64,000 nucleotides of DNA from JALYOC01 sp036675345 (GCA_036675345.1 JAKFFE010000022.1:186001-250000); one strand, 5' to 3'; numbered from the stretch's first letter, positions 24,851 to 33,630 are shown. Program-made: numbers and translations. The notes: generated by a model not told the origin, from the letters alone.

Positions 24851-26056
24851 TCACCCGAACAGCCCCAGCTGGGCGGAGGGTGGGAGCGGACGGCGGAAGG
24901 TGCTCTCCGGAACGGGGTGGGGGCCCTGGGACGCATAGCCCAGCCGGCGGCGGGAGATTTCGAACAGGGACTGGATCTGCTGGGCATACAGCCCCTCCCC
25001 CCGGCCCCGCACCCCGAAGCGGCTGTCGTACAGCTCGCCGCCGCGGGTTTCGCGGATCCGGTGGAGGATCCGCTCCGCCTGCAGGGGGAGGGCGGCACGC
25101 ACCCGGCCCTCGAACACCTCCTTCACCGATCCGGGCAGCCGCAACAGCACGTAGTGGGCGCTGATCGCCCCCGCCTCCCGGGCTGCCTCCAGCACCCGGG
25201 GCATGTCCTCGTCCGAGAGCCCGGGGATGATCGGCGCCACCATCACCCCCACCGGGATCCCCGCCTCCGCCAGGGTGCGGATGGTCTGGATCCTCCTCTT
25301 GGGGGTGGGGACGTACGGTTCGATCGCCCGCGCACGGTCCGGATCCCAGAAGGGGATGGAGACGCTGACGTGGATCCGCGCGCTGCGGTTCAGCTCCAAC
25401 AACAGGTCCAGGTCGCGCTCCACCAGGGCGCTCTTGGTGATGATCCCCACCGGCTGGCGGTATTCGGCGCACACCTCCAGGCAGCCGCGGGTCAGCCGCA
25501 ACGACGCCTCCAGCGGCTGGTAGCAGTCGGTATTGCCGCTGAACATCAGCAGCCCGCCCTTCCAGGAGGGCCGGTCAAACGCGGTCCGCAGCAGCTGGGG
25601 GGCGCGACGCTTGACCACGATCTTGCTGTCGAAGTCGGTGCCGGCGCGGAAGCTGAGGTACTCGTGGGAGGGCCGCGCGTAGCAGTAGGCGCAGGCGTGG
25701 CCGCAGCCCCGGTAGGGGTTGACGCTGAATTCGAAGCCCACGTCCGGGCTGTCGTTGCGGGACACCACCTCCTTCGTGGCGTCCTCGTAGATCTCCAGCC
25801 GGGTCCGGGGGATCTCCTCCAGGTACTCCACCTCGGTGGAGGCCCAGGGGTTGGGGGGATTCTCGATCGGGATCGGCTTCACCCCGGGATGATGGTGACT
25901 GAACGCAGGTTCAGTCAAGGGCGTCCCCCAGCCCCCCAGGGTCAACGCACCGCCCGGTGAGTGTCCTTCACCCAGCGTCGATCCTTCCGGGTTGGAGGGT
26001 TTCAGAAACTCCCGGCCCCTGGCCGCCGCTCCCACCTTGTGACCCCACCCACGCAT
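24851..26056 (-). CDS. PA0069-family radical SAM protein
   Basis: The product has 401 residues from the ATG at 26056; the longer upstream frame is not conserved in style. The [4Fe-4S] motif CxxxCxxC is C118-C122-C125 in 'NPYRGCGHACAYCYARP', as in spore photoproduct lyase-like and PA0069 proteins. 'FSGNTDCYQPLEASLRLTRGCLEV' and 'VSIPFWDPDRARAIEPYVPTP' further support this. Residues 20-70 form a Gly/Pro/His-rich insert. Substrate is unknown; DNA-lesion repair or RNA modification has been considered for the family. The start codon overlaps ATG 26055 on the other strand, but the true divergent start is 26094. Confidence 0.88.
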   Translation of the reverse strand: MRGWGHKVGAAARGREFLKPSNPEGSTLGEGHSPGGALTLGGWGTPLTEPAFSHHHPGVKPIPIENPPNPWASTEVEYLEEIPRTRLEIYEDATKEVVSRNDSPDVGFEFSVNPYRGCGHACAYCYARPSHEYLSFRAGTDFDSKIVVKRRAPQLLRTAFDRPSWKGGLLMFSGNTDCYQPLEASLRLTRGCLEVCAEYRQPVGIITKSALVERDLDLLLELNRSARIHVSVSIPFWDPDRARAIEPYVPTPKRRIQTIRTLAEAGIPVGVMVAPIIPGLSDEDMPRVLEAAREAGAISAHYVLLRLPGSVKEVFEGRVRAALPLQAERILHRIRETRGGELYDSRFGVRGRGEGLYAQQIQSLFEISRRRLGYASQGPHPVPESTFRRPLPPSAQLGLFG

Positions 26057-26093
26057 GGACAAACCAGCACCGGGGTGTGGCTTGGGGGGGGGC

Positions 26094-26582
26094 ATGCAGC
26101 TGGGCGTTCTGAAGACCGGGTGGGTGGTGAGCGCGCTGGTGGCGGCCTCGGCGGCGTGGGCGGTGCCCGGCGGAGCAGTCCCCGAGGAGGTGTGCCGGGA
26201 GCTGCGGGGCACCATCGAGACCCGGGCGGTCACCGAGGGATGTGAAAGCCCGCTGGAGATCTGCTTCGCCGGGATCCTGCGCACCAACAGCCCGCTGCGG
26301 GGGGAGACCTATTTCACCCTCACCTCCCTGGAGACCGACCCGCAGGGCCAGCTGGTCTACACCGGGGAGCTGGTGCTGTTCCTGGCCAACGGGGAGCAGG
26401 TGATCTTCGAGTCCACCGGGGTGGTGGATCCCGCCACCGGGGCCTTCCAGGAGACCGACCTTGGCGTCCGGGACGATGGCTCCACCGCCTCGTTGCAGTT
26501 CGAGGGGTTCGCCCTCCCGGGGTTGAGCGGCTTTCAGGGGACGGCCACCGGGCGTCTATGCCGGCAGGTCCCCGGTCACTAG
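26094..26582 (+). CDS. exported hypothetical protein
   Basis: ATG at 26094 gives 162 residues with a Sec signal peptide (hydrophobic core up to 'AASAAWA'); an in-frame ATG at 26055 would add a poor Gly/Pro leader. The mature protein is beta-rich and contains three Cys near its ends ('EEVCREL', 'EGCESPLEICFAG', 'GRLCRQ') that could form disulfides. It is probably periplasmic or secreted. No known domain is recognised. It ends four bases before the hybrid kinase and may be co-transcribed with it. Confidence 0.65.
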   Translation: MQLGVLKTGWVVSALVAASAAWAVPGGAVPEEVCRELRGTIETRAVTEGCESPLEICFAGILRTNSPLRGETYFTLTSLETDPQGQLVYTGELVLFLANGEQVIFESTGVVDPATGAFQETDLGVRDDGSTASLQFEGFALPGLSGFQGTATGRLCRQVPGH

Positions 26583-26586
26583 GACG

Positions 26587-28413
26587 ATGGTGTCCACGCT
26601 CCACCAGCGGTTCCAGGCGCTGATCACCGTTCCCGCCGATCCGGCGATCCTCGAGACCCACCAGCAGACGGTGCTCACCCGAACCCACGTGGCGGCGCTG
26701 GTGGCCGCGGTGGTGATGCCGGTGACCATCTTTTCCCACTTCGGACCCGACCAGCGGATGTCGTTCGCCCTGATGGCCACCATCAGCCTGGTGGCGGACG
26801 GGGCGGTGGCGCTGTTGCTGTTGGGACTGCACACCCCGCTGCTGCGCAAGCACTACCACTGGGGCTTCTTCCTGCTGGTGGGGATCATCTGCTCCGGCAC
26901 CGAGTCACTGATGCTGCAGCTCACCGGCGGGGGCGCCGCCAGCGACTTCCTCTATCCCTACTTCCTGATCCTGTTCGGGGTGGCCACCCTGTTCCCGGCC
27001 CGGTTCGGGTGGGCCTTGGCGGCGGCGCTGATGATCCCGCTCTCGTATCTGATCGGCGAGCTGGCGGTGCAGGGGGAGATCGCCCGCGGCGCCCCCCTCA
27101 ACCGGCTGGTGCTGCTGGTGGAGACGACGTTGATCACGGTGGCGGCGAACCTGATCACCACCCGCACCTTCTTCAGCGAGCTGTTGCACCGGCAGGCGGT
27201 GGAGCGGGCCAACGAGCAGCTGCGCGAGGTGGACAAGGCCAAGAGCGATTTTTTCGCCAACCTCAGCCATGACCTCAAGACCCCGCTGAACCTGGTGATC
27301 GGTCCGATCCAGGCGGTGTCCCAGCGCGCTTCCAACCTGGACGAGCGGTCGGTGCGCTATCTGGAGATGGCCCTGCGCAGCGCCCGCCGGCTGGATGCGA
27401 TGATCAACGATCTGCTGGAGCTGGCCCGGATCGAGTCGGGGGCGATCAAGCTCAACCGCACCCGGGTGGACCTGGGGGCGCTCCTGGGAAACTTCGTGGA
27501 GGCCACCGGCCCCTACGCCGCCACCCTCGGACAGCGGGTGGAGTTCATCCCCCCCGCCCAGGAGTGCTTGGCGGAGGTGGATCCGGACAAGCTGGAGCGG
27601 GTGGTGGGCAACCTGATCTCCAACGCCTTGAAGTTCTCGCCTCCCGGGGCGGTGGTCCGGGTGCGGCTGACCCAGACCGCTCGCTCGGTGCAGATCGACG
27701 TCCAGGACGAGGGGCCGGGGATCCCCGCGGAGGAGCATCAGCGGATCTTCCAGCGGTTCGCCCGGGGCTCGGATGCCTCCCGCGGCCAGACCCGGGGAGC
27801 GGGGGTGGGGTTGGCGGTGGTGCGCGAGTTCGCCGAGCTGCACCAGGGCACGGTCACCCTGGAGAGCGCCCCGGGGAAGGGGTCCACCTTCACCGTGGTC
27901 CTGCCCAGGTCCGCCAGCAGTCCGGAGGTGGCGTCCTCCGAGGGCACCTCGCCCCCCGAGCGGCGCCAGTTCTCCGCGCCCCCCTTCGTGCGGCCGATCC
28001 CCAAGGTGCTGCTGGTGGAAGACGACGACGAGATGCGGGTGTTCCTCACCGCCGAGCTTGGGCGGGAGGTGGAGGTGGTGGCGGTGAGCGATGGAGAGGC
28101 CGCCTTGCGGCTGGCCGCCGAGCATCCGGACCTGGTGCTGATGGACGTGGGGCTGCCGGGGATCGACGGGGTGGAGGCGGTCCGCTTGCTTCGCCGCCAC
28201 CCGGCCACCGCCGGGGTCCCGATCCTGGTCTACAGCGCCCGCAGCGACCTGCAGACCCGGCTCAGCGCCTTTCGCGCCGGGGCGGATGACTTCGTCCCCA
28301 AGCCGGTGGACCCACTGGAGCTGCGGGCCCGGTTGGAGTCGCTGCTGCGGCGGGCGGGACGGGTGGGGGGAGGGCCGGAGCTGGGCCCGTCACCGCCGGG
28401 AGCGGGGGAATGA
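26587..28413 (+). CDS. membrane-bound hybrid histidine kinase with C-terminal receiver
   Basis: The product has 608 residues. Residues about 30-205 hold five or six hydrophobic helices that form the sensor, with no periplasmic domain. A short coiled coil leads to the HisKA box with phospho-His228 ('SHDLKTPLN'). The HATPase domain has N346 (N box) and 'DEGPGIP' (G1) and a later 'GVGLAVVREFAE'. A receiver domain occupies about 472-595 with acidic 'VEDDDE', phospho-Asp520 ('LMDVGLPGIDG') and Lys in 'FVPKPVD'. It lacks an output domain. The stop overlaps the start of the diiron gene (ATGA), suggesting the kinase is made together with the lipid-type enzymes downstream. Confidence 0.92.
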   Translation: MVSTLHQRFQALITVPADPAILETHQQTVLTRTHVAALVAAVVMPVTIFSHFGPDQRMSFALMATISLVADGAVALLLLGLHTPLLRKHYHWGFFLLVGIICSGTESLMLQLTGGGAASDFLYPYFLILFGVATLFPARFGWALAAALMIPLSYLIGELAVQGEIARGAPLNRLVLLVETTLITVAANLITTRTFFSELLHRQAVERANEQLREVDKAKSDFFANLSHDLKTPLNLVIGPIQAVSQRASNLDERSVRYLEMALRSARRLDAMINDLLELARIESGAIKLNRTRVDLGALLGNFVEATGPYAATLGQRVEFIPPAQECLAEVDPDKLERVVGNLISNALKFSPPGAVVRVRLTQTARSVQIDVQDEGPGIPAEEHQRIFQRFARGSDASRGQTRGAGVGLAVVREFAELHQGTVTLESAPGKGSTFTVVLPRSASSPEVASSEGTSPPERRQFSAPPFVRPIPKVLLVEDDDEMRVFLTAELGREVEVVAVSDGEAALRLAAEHPDLVLMDVGLPGIDGVEAVRLLRRHPATAGVPILVYSARSDLQTRLSAFRAGADDFVPKPVDPLELRARLESLLRRAGRVGGGPELGPSPPGAGE

Positions 28414-29339
28414 TGAACGCGGAGACCGACGTGGTGGAGTTGCACGAGGAGGACCACGCGGTGGAGCGGTTGGTGATGCTGGCCCACCAGCACGCGTGGC
28501 TTCCCGCCGACCTCCCCTGGCCGGAGGAGCCGTCCCGGGCCGCCCTGGCGCTGGAGATCTCCGATCCCGCCTGTCTGGTTTCGCGACTCCCGGAGTTCCG
28601 GAAGATGAGCCGCCCCCAGCGGGAGGGGCTGAAGCGAAGCGAGCTGGCCTCCCACCTGGGGACGCTGGCCTTTGGCGAGGGGCGGGCAGTGACCCTGGCG
28701 GGCGACACCGTCCTGCTCTCCAACCCCGAGGATGGGCTGGCCCGCTGGTTCCTGGGGACCCTGCTGGCGGACGAGGCCAAGCACTTCCTGGTGCTTCGCC
28801 GGTACGTGGAGGAGGTGCTGCAGCGACGGGTGCATCCGCACGGGCCGCTGGAGGTGGTGTTCCAGCAGCTGGCCGCCGAGCACGACTACGCGCTGAATCT
28901 GCTGGTGGGGCAGGTGGTGCTGGAGGGCGCGGCGGCCTCGCTGCTCTCCTCGCTGCTGCTGGGGACCCGCGAACCCCTGCTGCGCGAGCTGCTCAAGCGG
29001 ATCGGCCGGGACGAGGCCCGCCACATGCGCTTTGCCCACCTGGCCTTCGTGCACTCCGAGGAGCTGACCCCCGCCCGCCGCCGCCGGATGGAAGAGATCC
29101 TGTTCGAGGCCGCCTACGCCGCGCTGGCCTCGCTGCTGGCCGAGCGCACCTGGGAGGAGTTCGGTCTCCCCCGTGCCCACGCCCGCGAGGCAACACTGGA
29201 GGCGCTGCGCGAGCGAGGAGTGCTCACCTACTACGCGCGGGTGTTGGCGCGTCAGCTGGCCCAGCGCGGCTTCCCGGTCGAGGACCTGGGCCACAGCCTG
29301 GAGACCCGGCTGGCCCAGCGGCTACGGGAGGCGCCATGA
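28410..29339 (+). CDS. soluble ferritin-like diiron oxidase/desaturase
   Basis: The product is 309 residues, helical, with no membrane segment. The six ligands of a carboxylate-bridged diiron centre can be read in order: E90, E122xxH125 (DEAKH), E172, E202xxH205 (DEARH). Their spacing resembles soluble acyl-ACP desaturases and AurF-type N-oxygenases. Directly downstream are an acyl carrier protein and an acyl-AMP ligase, so the likely substrate is an acyl-ACP, with desaturation, hydroxylation or another oxygen-dependent reaction. The ATG overlaps the kinase stop, and the gene's own stop overlaps the ACP start. Exact reaction unknown. Confidence 0.82.
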   Translation: MMNAETDVVELHEEDHAVERLVMLAHQHAWLPADLPWPEEPSRAALALEISDPACLVSRLPEFRKMSRPQREGLKRSELASHLGTLAFGEGRAVTLAGDTVLLSNPEDGLARWFLGTLLADEAKHFLVLRRYVEEVLQRRVHPHGPLEVVFQQLAAEHDYALNLLVGQVVLEGAAASLLSSLLLGTREPLLRELLKRIGRDEARHMRFAHLAFVHSEELTPARRRRMEEILFEAAYAALASLLAERTWEEFGLPRAHAREATLEALRERGVLTYYARVLARQLAQRGFPVEDLGHSLETRLAQRLREAP

Positions 29340-29803
29340 GCCAGCGGAAGGTGACCCCGCGGCGGGCGGCGGGAAAGAAGAAGCCGGACCCGGTCAGCCG
29401 CCCGGCTGGGAAGCCGAAGCGGGGCGCGGCCGGGGAGCAGAAGGCGACGGCGAGCCGGTCGGCGGCGAATCGGAAGCAGTCCTCCGTTCCGGTCCGGCCC
29501 CCGGGCCGCGTCCGGAAGGAGTCCGTCCCTCCCGCGCGCGCCTCCTCGACCGATCCGGTCTTCGCGAAGGTCCGCTCGGCGATCCACTCGGTGCGCCCCG
29601 AGCTGTCCCGGGCCCGGATCCGGCCCGAGGCCTCCCTGGTGGCGGATCTGGGGATCGATTCCTTGTCCCTGGCCCAGCTGTCGATCGCGCTGGAGGACGC
29701 CTTTGGCCGGGCGATCTTCCTGGGAGATGTGCTCTCCGAGCTGGACGATCCGGCGTCGATCACCGTCGGGCAGCTGTCGGAGCTGGTGGCGCGCGAGCCC
29801 TGA
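29336..29803 (+). CDS. acyl carrier protein with long basic N-terminal tail
   Basis: The product has 155 residues. The C-terminal ~80 residues form a normal carrier domain with phosphopantetheine site Ser109 in 'LGIDSLSLAQL'. The first ~70 residues are a Lys/Arg/Pro/Ala/Ser tail resembling histone H1 or a nucleoid protein tail; it has very few acidic residues. Carrier proteins are usually acidic and short, so the tail is exceptional. It may tether the carrier to the membrane, to nucleic acid or to acidic partner enzymes. The ATG start overlaps the diiron gene stop; an alternative start inside the tail cannot be excluded. Confidence 0.85.
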   Translation: MSQRKVTPRRAAGKKKPDPVSRPAGKPKRGAAGEQKATASRSAANRKQSSVPVRPPGRVRKESVPPARASSTDPVFAKVRSAIHSVRPELSRARIRPEASLVADLGIDSLSLAQLSIALEDAFGRAIFLGDVLSELDDPASITVGQLSELVAREP

Positions 29804-29806
29804 GCG

Positions 29807-31288
29807 ATGACCGCCCTGCAGACATGGCGGGAGGGTGGGCGGCTGTGGATCCGGATCGACACCCCCGGCTCCTCGGTCAACGTCTTCGGGCCCCGTCCCG
29901 CGGTGGAGCTGCGCCGGATCCTGGAGTCGCTCCCACCGGACGTCACCCAGCTGGTGCTGTGCAGCGGCAAGGCCGGTTCGTTCATCAACGGCGCCGGGCT
30001 GCTCTACGCCAACTCCATGAAGTCCACCCTTGCGGCCAGGGGAGTGAGCGAGGAGGTCCGGGGCACCTACCAGCTGCTGGCCACCCTCCCGATCCAGACC
30101 GTGAGCGTGATCGAGGGCAACTGCTACGGCTGTGGGCTGGAGCTGGCGCTGTGCTGTGACCTGCGGGTCGCGCGGGAGGTGTACGAGGCCCACTTCAAGA
30201 TGACCGAGCTGGTGGACTACCGCTTCGTGCCCTTGTTCGGCGGGACCTGGCGTCTCCCCCGGAGGTTGGGAGTCCCGCTGGCCCGGCGGCTGCTGCTGGA
30301 CGGCGAGATCTGGAGTGCAAGTCGGGCTCGCCGGGCCGGGCTGGTGGACGTCCTCCTCCCTGCCCAGGCCTCGGAGGCCAGGCTGCGGCGGACCCTGGAC
30401 GCGCTTGCCAACCGCCCACCGCCGGTCCGAAGGGCCCGGGCCACCGCGCCCCCTCCGCGGCCCCCGGTTCCTCCGTCGCGGGCTCCGCTGTGGGCGCTGA
30501 CCGAGCGGCTGATCAGTACCGCCCCCCGGCGGACTCCGTCGGTGGCGGCCGCGGCGGAATTGAAGGCCTTCTCCCGGACCGTGACCTCGCCGGAGGCCAA
30601 GGCGGCGATGCGCTTCTTCTTCCTCCGGCACATGGCCCACGCCGCTTCCTGGGGCGCCTCCGAGCGGCGGCTGCCCACGCTCGGACTGCGCCCGCCCGGC
30701 GGGTCCGGTCCGGTGGCCCGCATGCTGCGCCAGCGGCGGCCTTCCCGGACCCCGGAGGTGACCCTGGCGGTGCGGGCGATGTCCGCACGCTCGGCGCGGG
30801 TGGGGGAGACCCACCTGCTGTGGCCGCTGGGGGTGGGCCGGCGGCTGTGCGAGGTCCGGGTGCCCCACGCCGACCCGGGGGAGGGAAGGGAGATTGCCCG
30901 CTACCTGGACTGGATCGGCTTTGAGCCGGTGCTTACCCGGGGGGCGCACTCCGCCAGTCAGCGGCTGCTCCAGGTCACCCGGACCACCCTGAAGGGTTTC
31001 GGACGGCGGGAGGTAGAGGTGGCGTTGTGGCGGTTCGGGTTCGACCGGTCACTGGTGCCGCCGCGGCGCCGGCTGACTCCCGTCCGCACCTCTGCGTGCG
31101 AGGACCTCCGGATCGTCCGCCCGCTGCTGCTGGCCTGGCGCGACACCCTGGAGCGGCTGCTCTCGCGGGGGGTGCTGGTCCATCCCTCCCAGGGAGAGGT
31201 GCTGGTCCACGAGCTGTTCGGCTTCCCGCTGGAGCGGGGCAGCCTGCTGTGGTGGCTGGAGCGGGGCGGAGCGGAGGCCAGCGGATGA
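29807..31288 (+). CDS. FadB/FadJ-like protein with hydratase domain and degenerate dehydrogenase region
   Basis: The product has 493 residues. Residues 1-200 are an enoyl-CoA hydratase (crotonase) domain with both catalytic Glu retained (E112 in 'GCGLELAL', E134 in 'KMTELVDYRF'). A Pro/Arg-rich linker and the FadB-style 'AELKAFSRTVTSPEAKAAMRFFF' helix follow. The rest matches FadB only in places: 'THLLWPLGVGRRLCEVRVPHADP' and the final 'FGFPLERGSLLWWLERGG'. The NAD-binding GxGxxG Rossmann segment is missing, and the protein is some 220 residues shorter than FadB. It probably keeps only hydratase/isomerase or lyase activity. The ribosome binding site is not clear; it starts three bases after the ACP stop. 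Confidence 0.72.
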   Translation: MTALQTWREGGRLWIRIDTPGSSVNVFGPRPAVELRRILESLPPDVTQLVLCSGKAGSFINGAGLLYANSMKSTLAARGVSEEVRGTYQLLATLPIQTVSVIEGNCYGCGLELALCCDLRVAREVYEAHFKMTELVDYRFVPLFGGTWRLPRRLGVPLARRLLLDGEIWSASRARRAGLVDVLLPAQASEARLRRTLDALANRPPPVRRARATAPPPRPPVPPSRAPLWALTERLISTAPRRTPSVAAAAELKAFSRTVTSPEAKAAMRFFFLRHMAHAASWGASERRLPTLGLRPPGGSGPVARMLRQRRPSRTPEVTLAVRAMSARSARVGETHLLWPLGVGRRLCEVRVPHADPGEGREIARYLDWIGFEPVLTRGAHSASQRLLQVTRTTLKGFGRREVEVALWRFGFDRSLVPPRRRLTPVRTSACEDLRIVRPLLLAWRDTLERLLSRGVLVHPSQGEVLVHELFGFPLERGSLLWWLERGGAEASG

Positions 31289-31977
31289 AGTCCAGCCGTC
31301 CGGTGGCGCTGGTGGTGGGGGCCGCGGGCGGGATTGGCCGCGCGGTGGTGGGGGCCCTGGCCAGCACCCACCGGGTGGTGGCCAGCGACCGCCAGCCGGC
31401 GTCTCCGCGGGCCCGCACCCGCCTGGTGACGATGGACGTCACCTTGGAGCGGCAGGTGCGCCGGACCCGGGACCTGATCCTGGCCGAGCACGGGCGGATC
31501 GATCTGCTGGTGTTCGCCGCGGCGGTGGTGCGCCGGGGGCCGCTGTTGATGAGCCCCACCCAGGACCTGCGCGAGATGATGGAGGTGAACGTGATTGGCG
31601 CCGCGCGCTGTCTGCGGATCTTCGCCGAGCCGATGATCCGCCAGCGGGGAGGGCGGATCATCCTCCTGGGGTCGGTGGCCGCGCGCCGGGCCCTGCCGGG
31701 GGCGGGCGGGTATGCGGCCTCCAAGGCGGCGCTGGAGTCGCTGGGCCGGACCGCCGCCCTGGAGCTGGCGCCCTTCGGGGTCTCGGTGATCTCCCTCTCC
31801 CCTGGCTGGGTCCAGACCCGGCTCACCCAGGGGGATCGCAAGGCCTTCGCCCAGATCCCACTGCGCCGGGCGGCCCGCCCCTCCGAGGTGGCGGAGGTGG
31901 TGGCGGCGCTGGCGAACCTGGAGACCTCGTACCTGACCGGGGTCTCGGTGTTGCTGGACGGAGGGTTGACCGCGTGA
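31285..31977 (+). CDS. short-chain dehydrogenase/reductase (FabG-like)
   Basis: The product has 230 residues. The NAD(P) motif is GAAGGIG at 12-18. Catalytic residues S130, Y143 and K147 (YAASK) and N102 are present. The usual NNAG is replaced by FAAA. It most resembles 3-oxoacyl-ACP reductases, so it could reduce a beta-keto or oxidise a beta-hydroxy acyl-ACP made by the neighbouring enzymes. It is coupled on both sides by four-base overlaps. Confidence 0.88.
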   Translation: MKSSRPVALVVGAAGGIGRAVVGALASTHRVVASDRQPASPRARTRLVTMDVTLERQVRRTRDLILAEHGRIDLLVFAAAVVRRGPLLMSPTQDLREMMEVNVIGAARCLRIFAEPMIRQRGGRIILLGSVAARRALPGAGGYAASKAALESLGRTAALELAPFGVSVISLSPGWVQTRLTQGDRKAFAQIPLRRAARPSEVAEVVAALANLETSYLTGVSVLLDGGLTA

Positions 31978-33617
31978 GCCGCGCCGCCGCGGTGCCCTGG
32001 CTGCTGCAAGGGGCGTTTGATCCCGTCGGGGGCCCCTTGTCCTTCCTGGACGATCGCGATCCCCGCCGGATCCTCCGGGTGGTCACCCGCCCCCAGCTGC
32101 GGGAGCTGACCGCGGAGGCGGCGGCGGTGCTGATCGAGGCGGGGGTGAAGCGGGGGACCCCGGTGGTGCTGTGCCTGCCCACCGGGGTGGACTTCGTGCG
32201 CTACTTCCTGGCCGCCCACTGGGTGGGGGCGGTGCCCATCCCCCTGCCGGCGCCCACCCGGGGACGCTCGGGGGAGCGAGGCGTGGAGCGGGTGCGGGGA
32301 GTGCTGGCGGACGCGGGGGCGGAGTGGGTGGTGGGGGAGACGGCGGTGGGCGGGGCGCGGGTGATCGATCCTTCCACCGTGCCGGCCGGCGCCCCGCCCC
32401 CTCCGGTGCGGAAGGCTGCCTCCGCGCCGGCCTTCGTCCAGTACACCGCCGGCAGCACCTCACGGCCCAAGGGGGTGGTGATCACCGTCGCGAACTTGAG
32501 GTCCAACCTGGAGTCGATGGGCCAGGCGATCTCGGTCCAACCGCAGGATCGGGTGCTCTCCTGGCTGCCGTTGTTCCACGACATGGGCCTGGTGGGGACG
32601 CTGCTGTTCCCCCTGGTCCATCGGCTGCCGCTGTTCCTCTACTCCCCGCTGGGGTTCGTCCTCCGGCCGGGAGGCTGGCTGCAGGCGATCTCCGAGCACC
32701 GGGCCACCCTCAGCGCCGGGCCGCATTTCGCCTTCAGCCTCTGCGCGCATCAACTGGACCCGGCGCGCCTGGGACCGCTGGATCTCTCCTGCTGGCGGCT
32801 GGCCCTGGACGGGGCCGAACCCCTCCAGGCGGCCAACGTGCGGGCCTTCCTACAGCGCTATGCCCCCCTGGGCTTGAGGCCCCAGGCCTACGCGGGCGTG
32901 TACGGGATGGCGGAGGCCACCTTGGCCATCACCTTTCCTGCTCCCGGTGCCGAACCCCGATTCGATCGCGTGGGGCGCGCGGGCCTCTCCCGCGGCGTGG
33001 CCCTGTCGCCCACCGGAGGAGAGCCGGAGGTGGAGGGGGTGTCGCTGGGAGTGCCGGTCCCGGGGATGGAGCTGTGGGTGAGCGAGCCGGGACAGGATCG
33101 GGTCCTCGGCCCCCGCCAGGTGGGGGAGGTGGTGGTGCGCGGCGCCTCCCTCAGTCCCCGCTACCTGGGCCACCCGGGGCCCCCCCGGAAGACGTTGCGC
33201 ACCGGGGATCTGGGCTACCTGGCAGACGGCCAGCTGTACCTGGTGGGGCGGCTCAAGGAGCTGATCATCCACGCCGGCGCCAACCTCTATCCCCCGGATC
33301 TGGAGCAGGCGGCGTCCACGGTGAAGGGCCTGCGCAAGGGGAGGGTGGTGGCCTTCGGGGTGCCGGCGCCGCTGACCGGGACCGAACAGCTGGTGCTCGC
33401 CGCGGAGGTCACCGCCGGGCAGCAGCTGGAAGGGCTGGAGGCCCAGGTGCGCCGGGCGGTTCGGGACCGGTGCGGGGTGGAACCACTGGAGGTGGCGCTG
33501 CTGGCCCGCCATGCCCTGCCCCTGACCACCAGCGGGAAGCTGATGCGGTCCCAGACCCGGCAGGCGTTCCTGGAGGGGACCCTGCGGCCCGCAAAGACGA
33601 AGGCCGGCCCCCCGTGA
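31974..33617 (+). CDS. fatty-acyl-AMP ligase
   Basis: The product has 547 residues of the ANL adenylating superfamily. The ATP loop is at about 157-167 ('YTAGSTSRPKG'). 'VSWLPLFHDMGLVGTLL'-type sequence, 'GPHFAFSLC' and 'YGMAEATLAITFP' are typical of FAALs rather than CoA ligases. FAALs activate a fatty acid as acyl-AMP and transfer it to a carrier protein, most likely the product of the gene at 29336. The C-terminal domain has 'RTGDLGYL' and 'GRLKELIIHAGANLYPPDLE', and ends with 'TTSGKLMR'. The GTG start overlaps the SDR stop. It is the last gene of the coupled run. Confidence 0.88.
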   Translation: MSRAAAVPWLLQGAFDPVGGPLSFLDDRDPRRILRVVTRPQLRELTAEAAAVLIEAGVKRGTPVVLCLPTGVDFVRYFLAAHWVGAVPIPLPAPTRGRSGERGVERVRGVLADAGAEWVVGETAVGGARVIDPSTVPAGAPPPPVRKAASAPAFVQYTAGSTSRPKGVVITVANLRSNLESMGQAISVQPQDRVLSWLPLFHDMGLVGTLLFPLVHRLPLFLYSPLGFVLRPGGWLQAISEHRATLSAGPHFAFSLCAHQLDPARLGPLDLSCWRLALDGAEPLQAANVRAFLQRYAPLGLRPQAYAGVYGMAEATLAITFPAPGAEPRFDRVGRAGLSRGVALSPTGGEPEVEGVSLGVPVPGMELWVSEPGQDRVLGPRQVGEVVVRGASLSPRYLGHPGPPRKTLRTGDLGYLADGQLYLVGRLKELIIHAGANLYPPDLEQAASTVKGLRKGRVVAFGVPAPLTGTEQLVLAAEVTAGQQLEGLEAQVRRAVRDRCGVEPLEVALLARHALPLTTSGKLMRSQTRQAFLEGTLRPAKTKAGPP

Positions 33618-33630
33618 GGAGGACCGGCCT
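33590..33630 (-). terminator. terminator of tRNA-Gly overlapping the ligase 3' end
   Basis: Read on the minus strand, AGGCCGG pairs with CCGGCCT across a 16-base loop and is followed by TCGTCTTT. It starts about ten bases after the tRNA 3' end. The same stem may terminate the plus-strand operon, whose stop codon lies in the loop. Confidence 0.5.
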
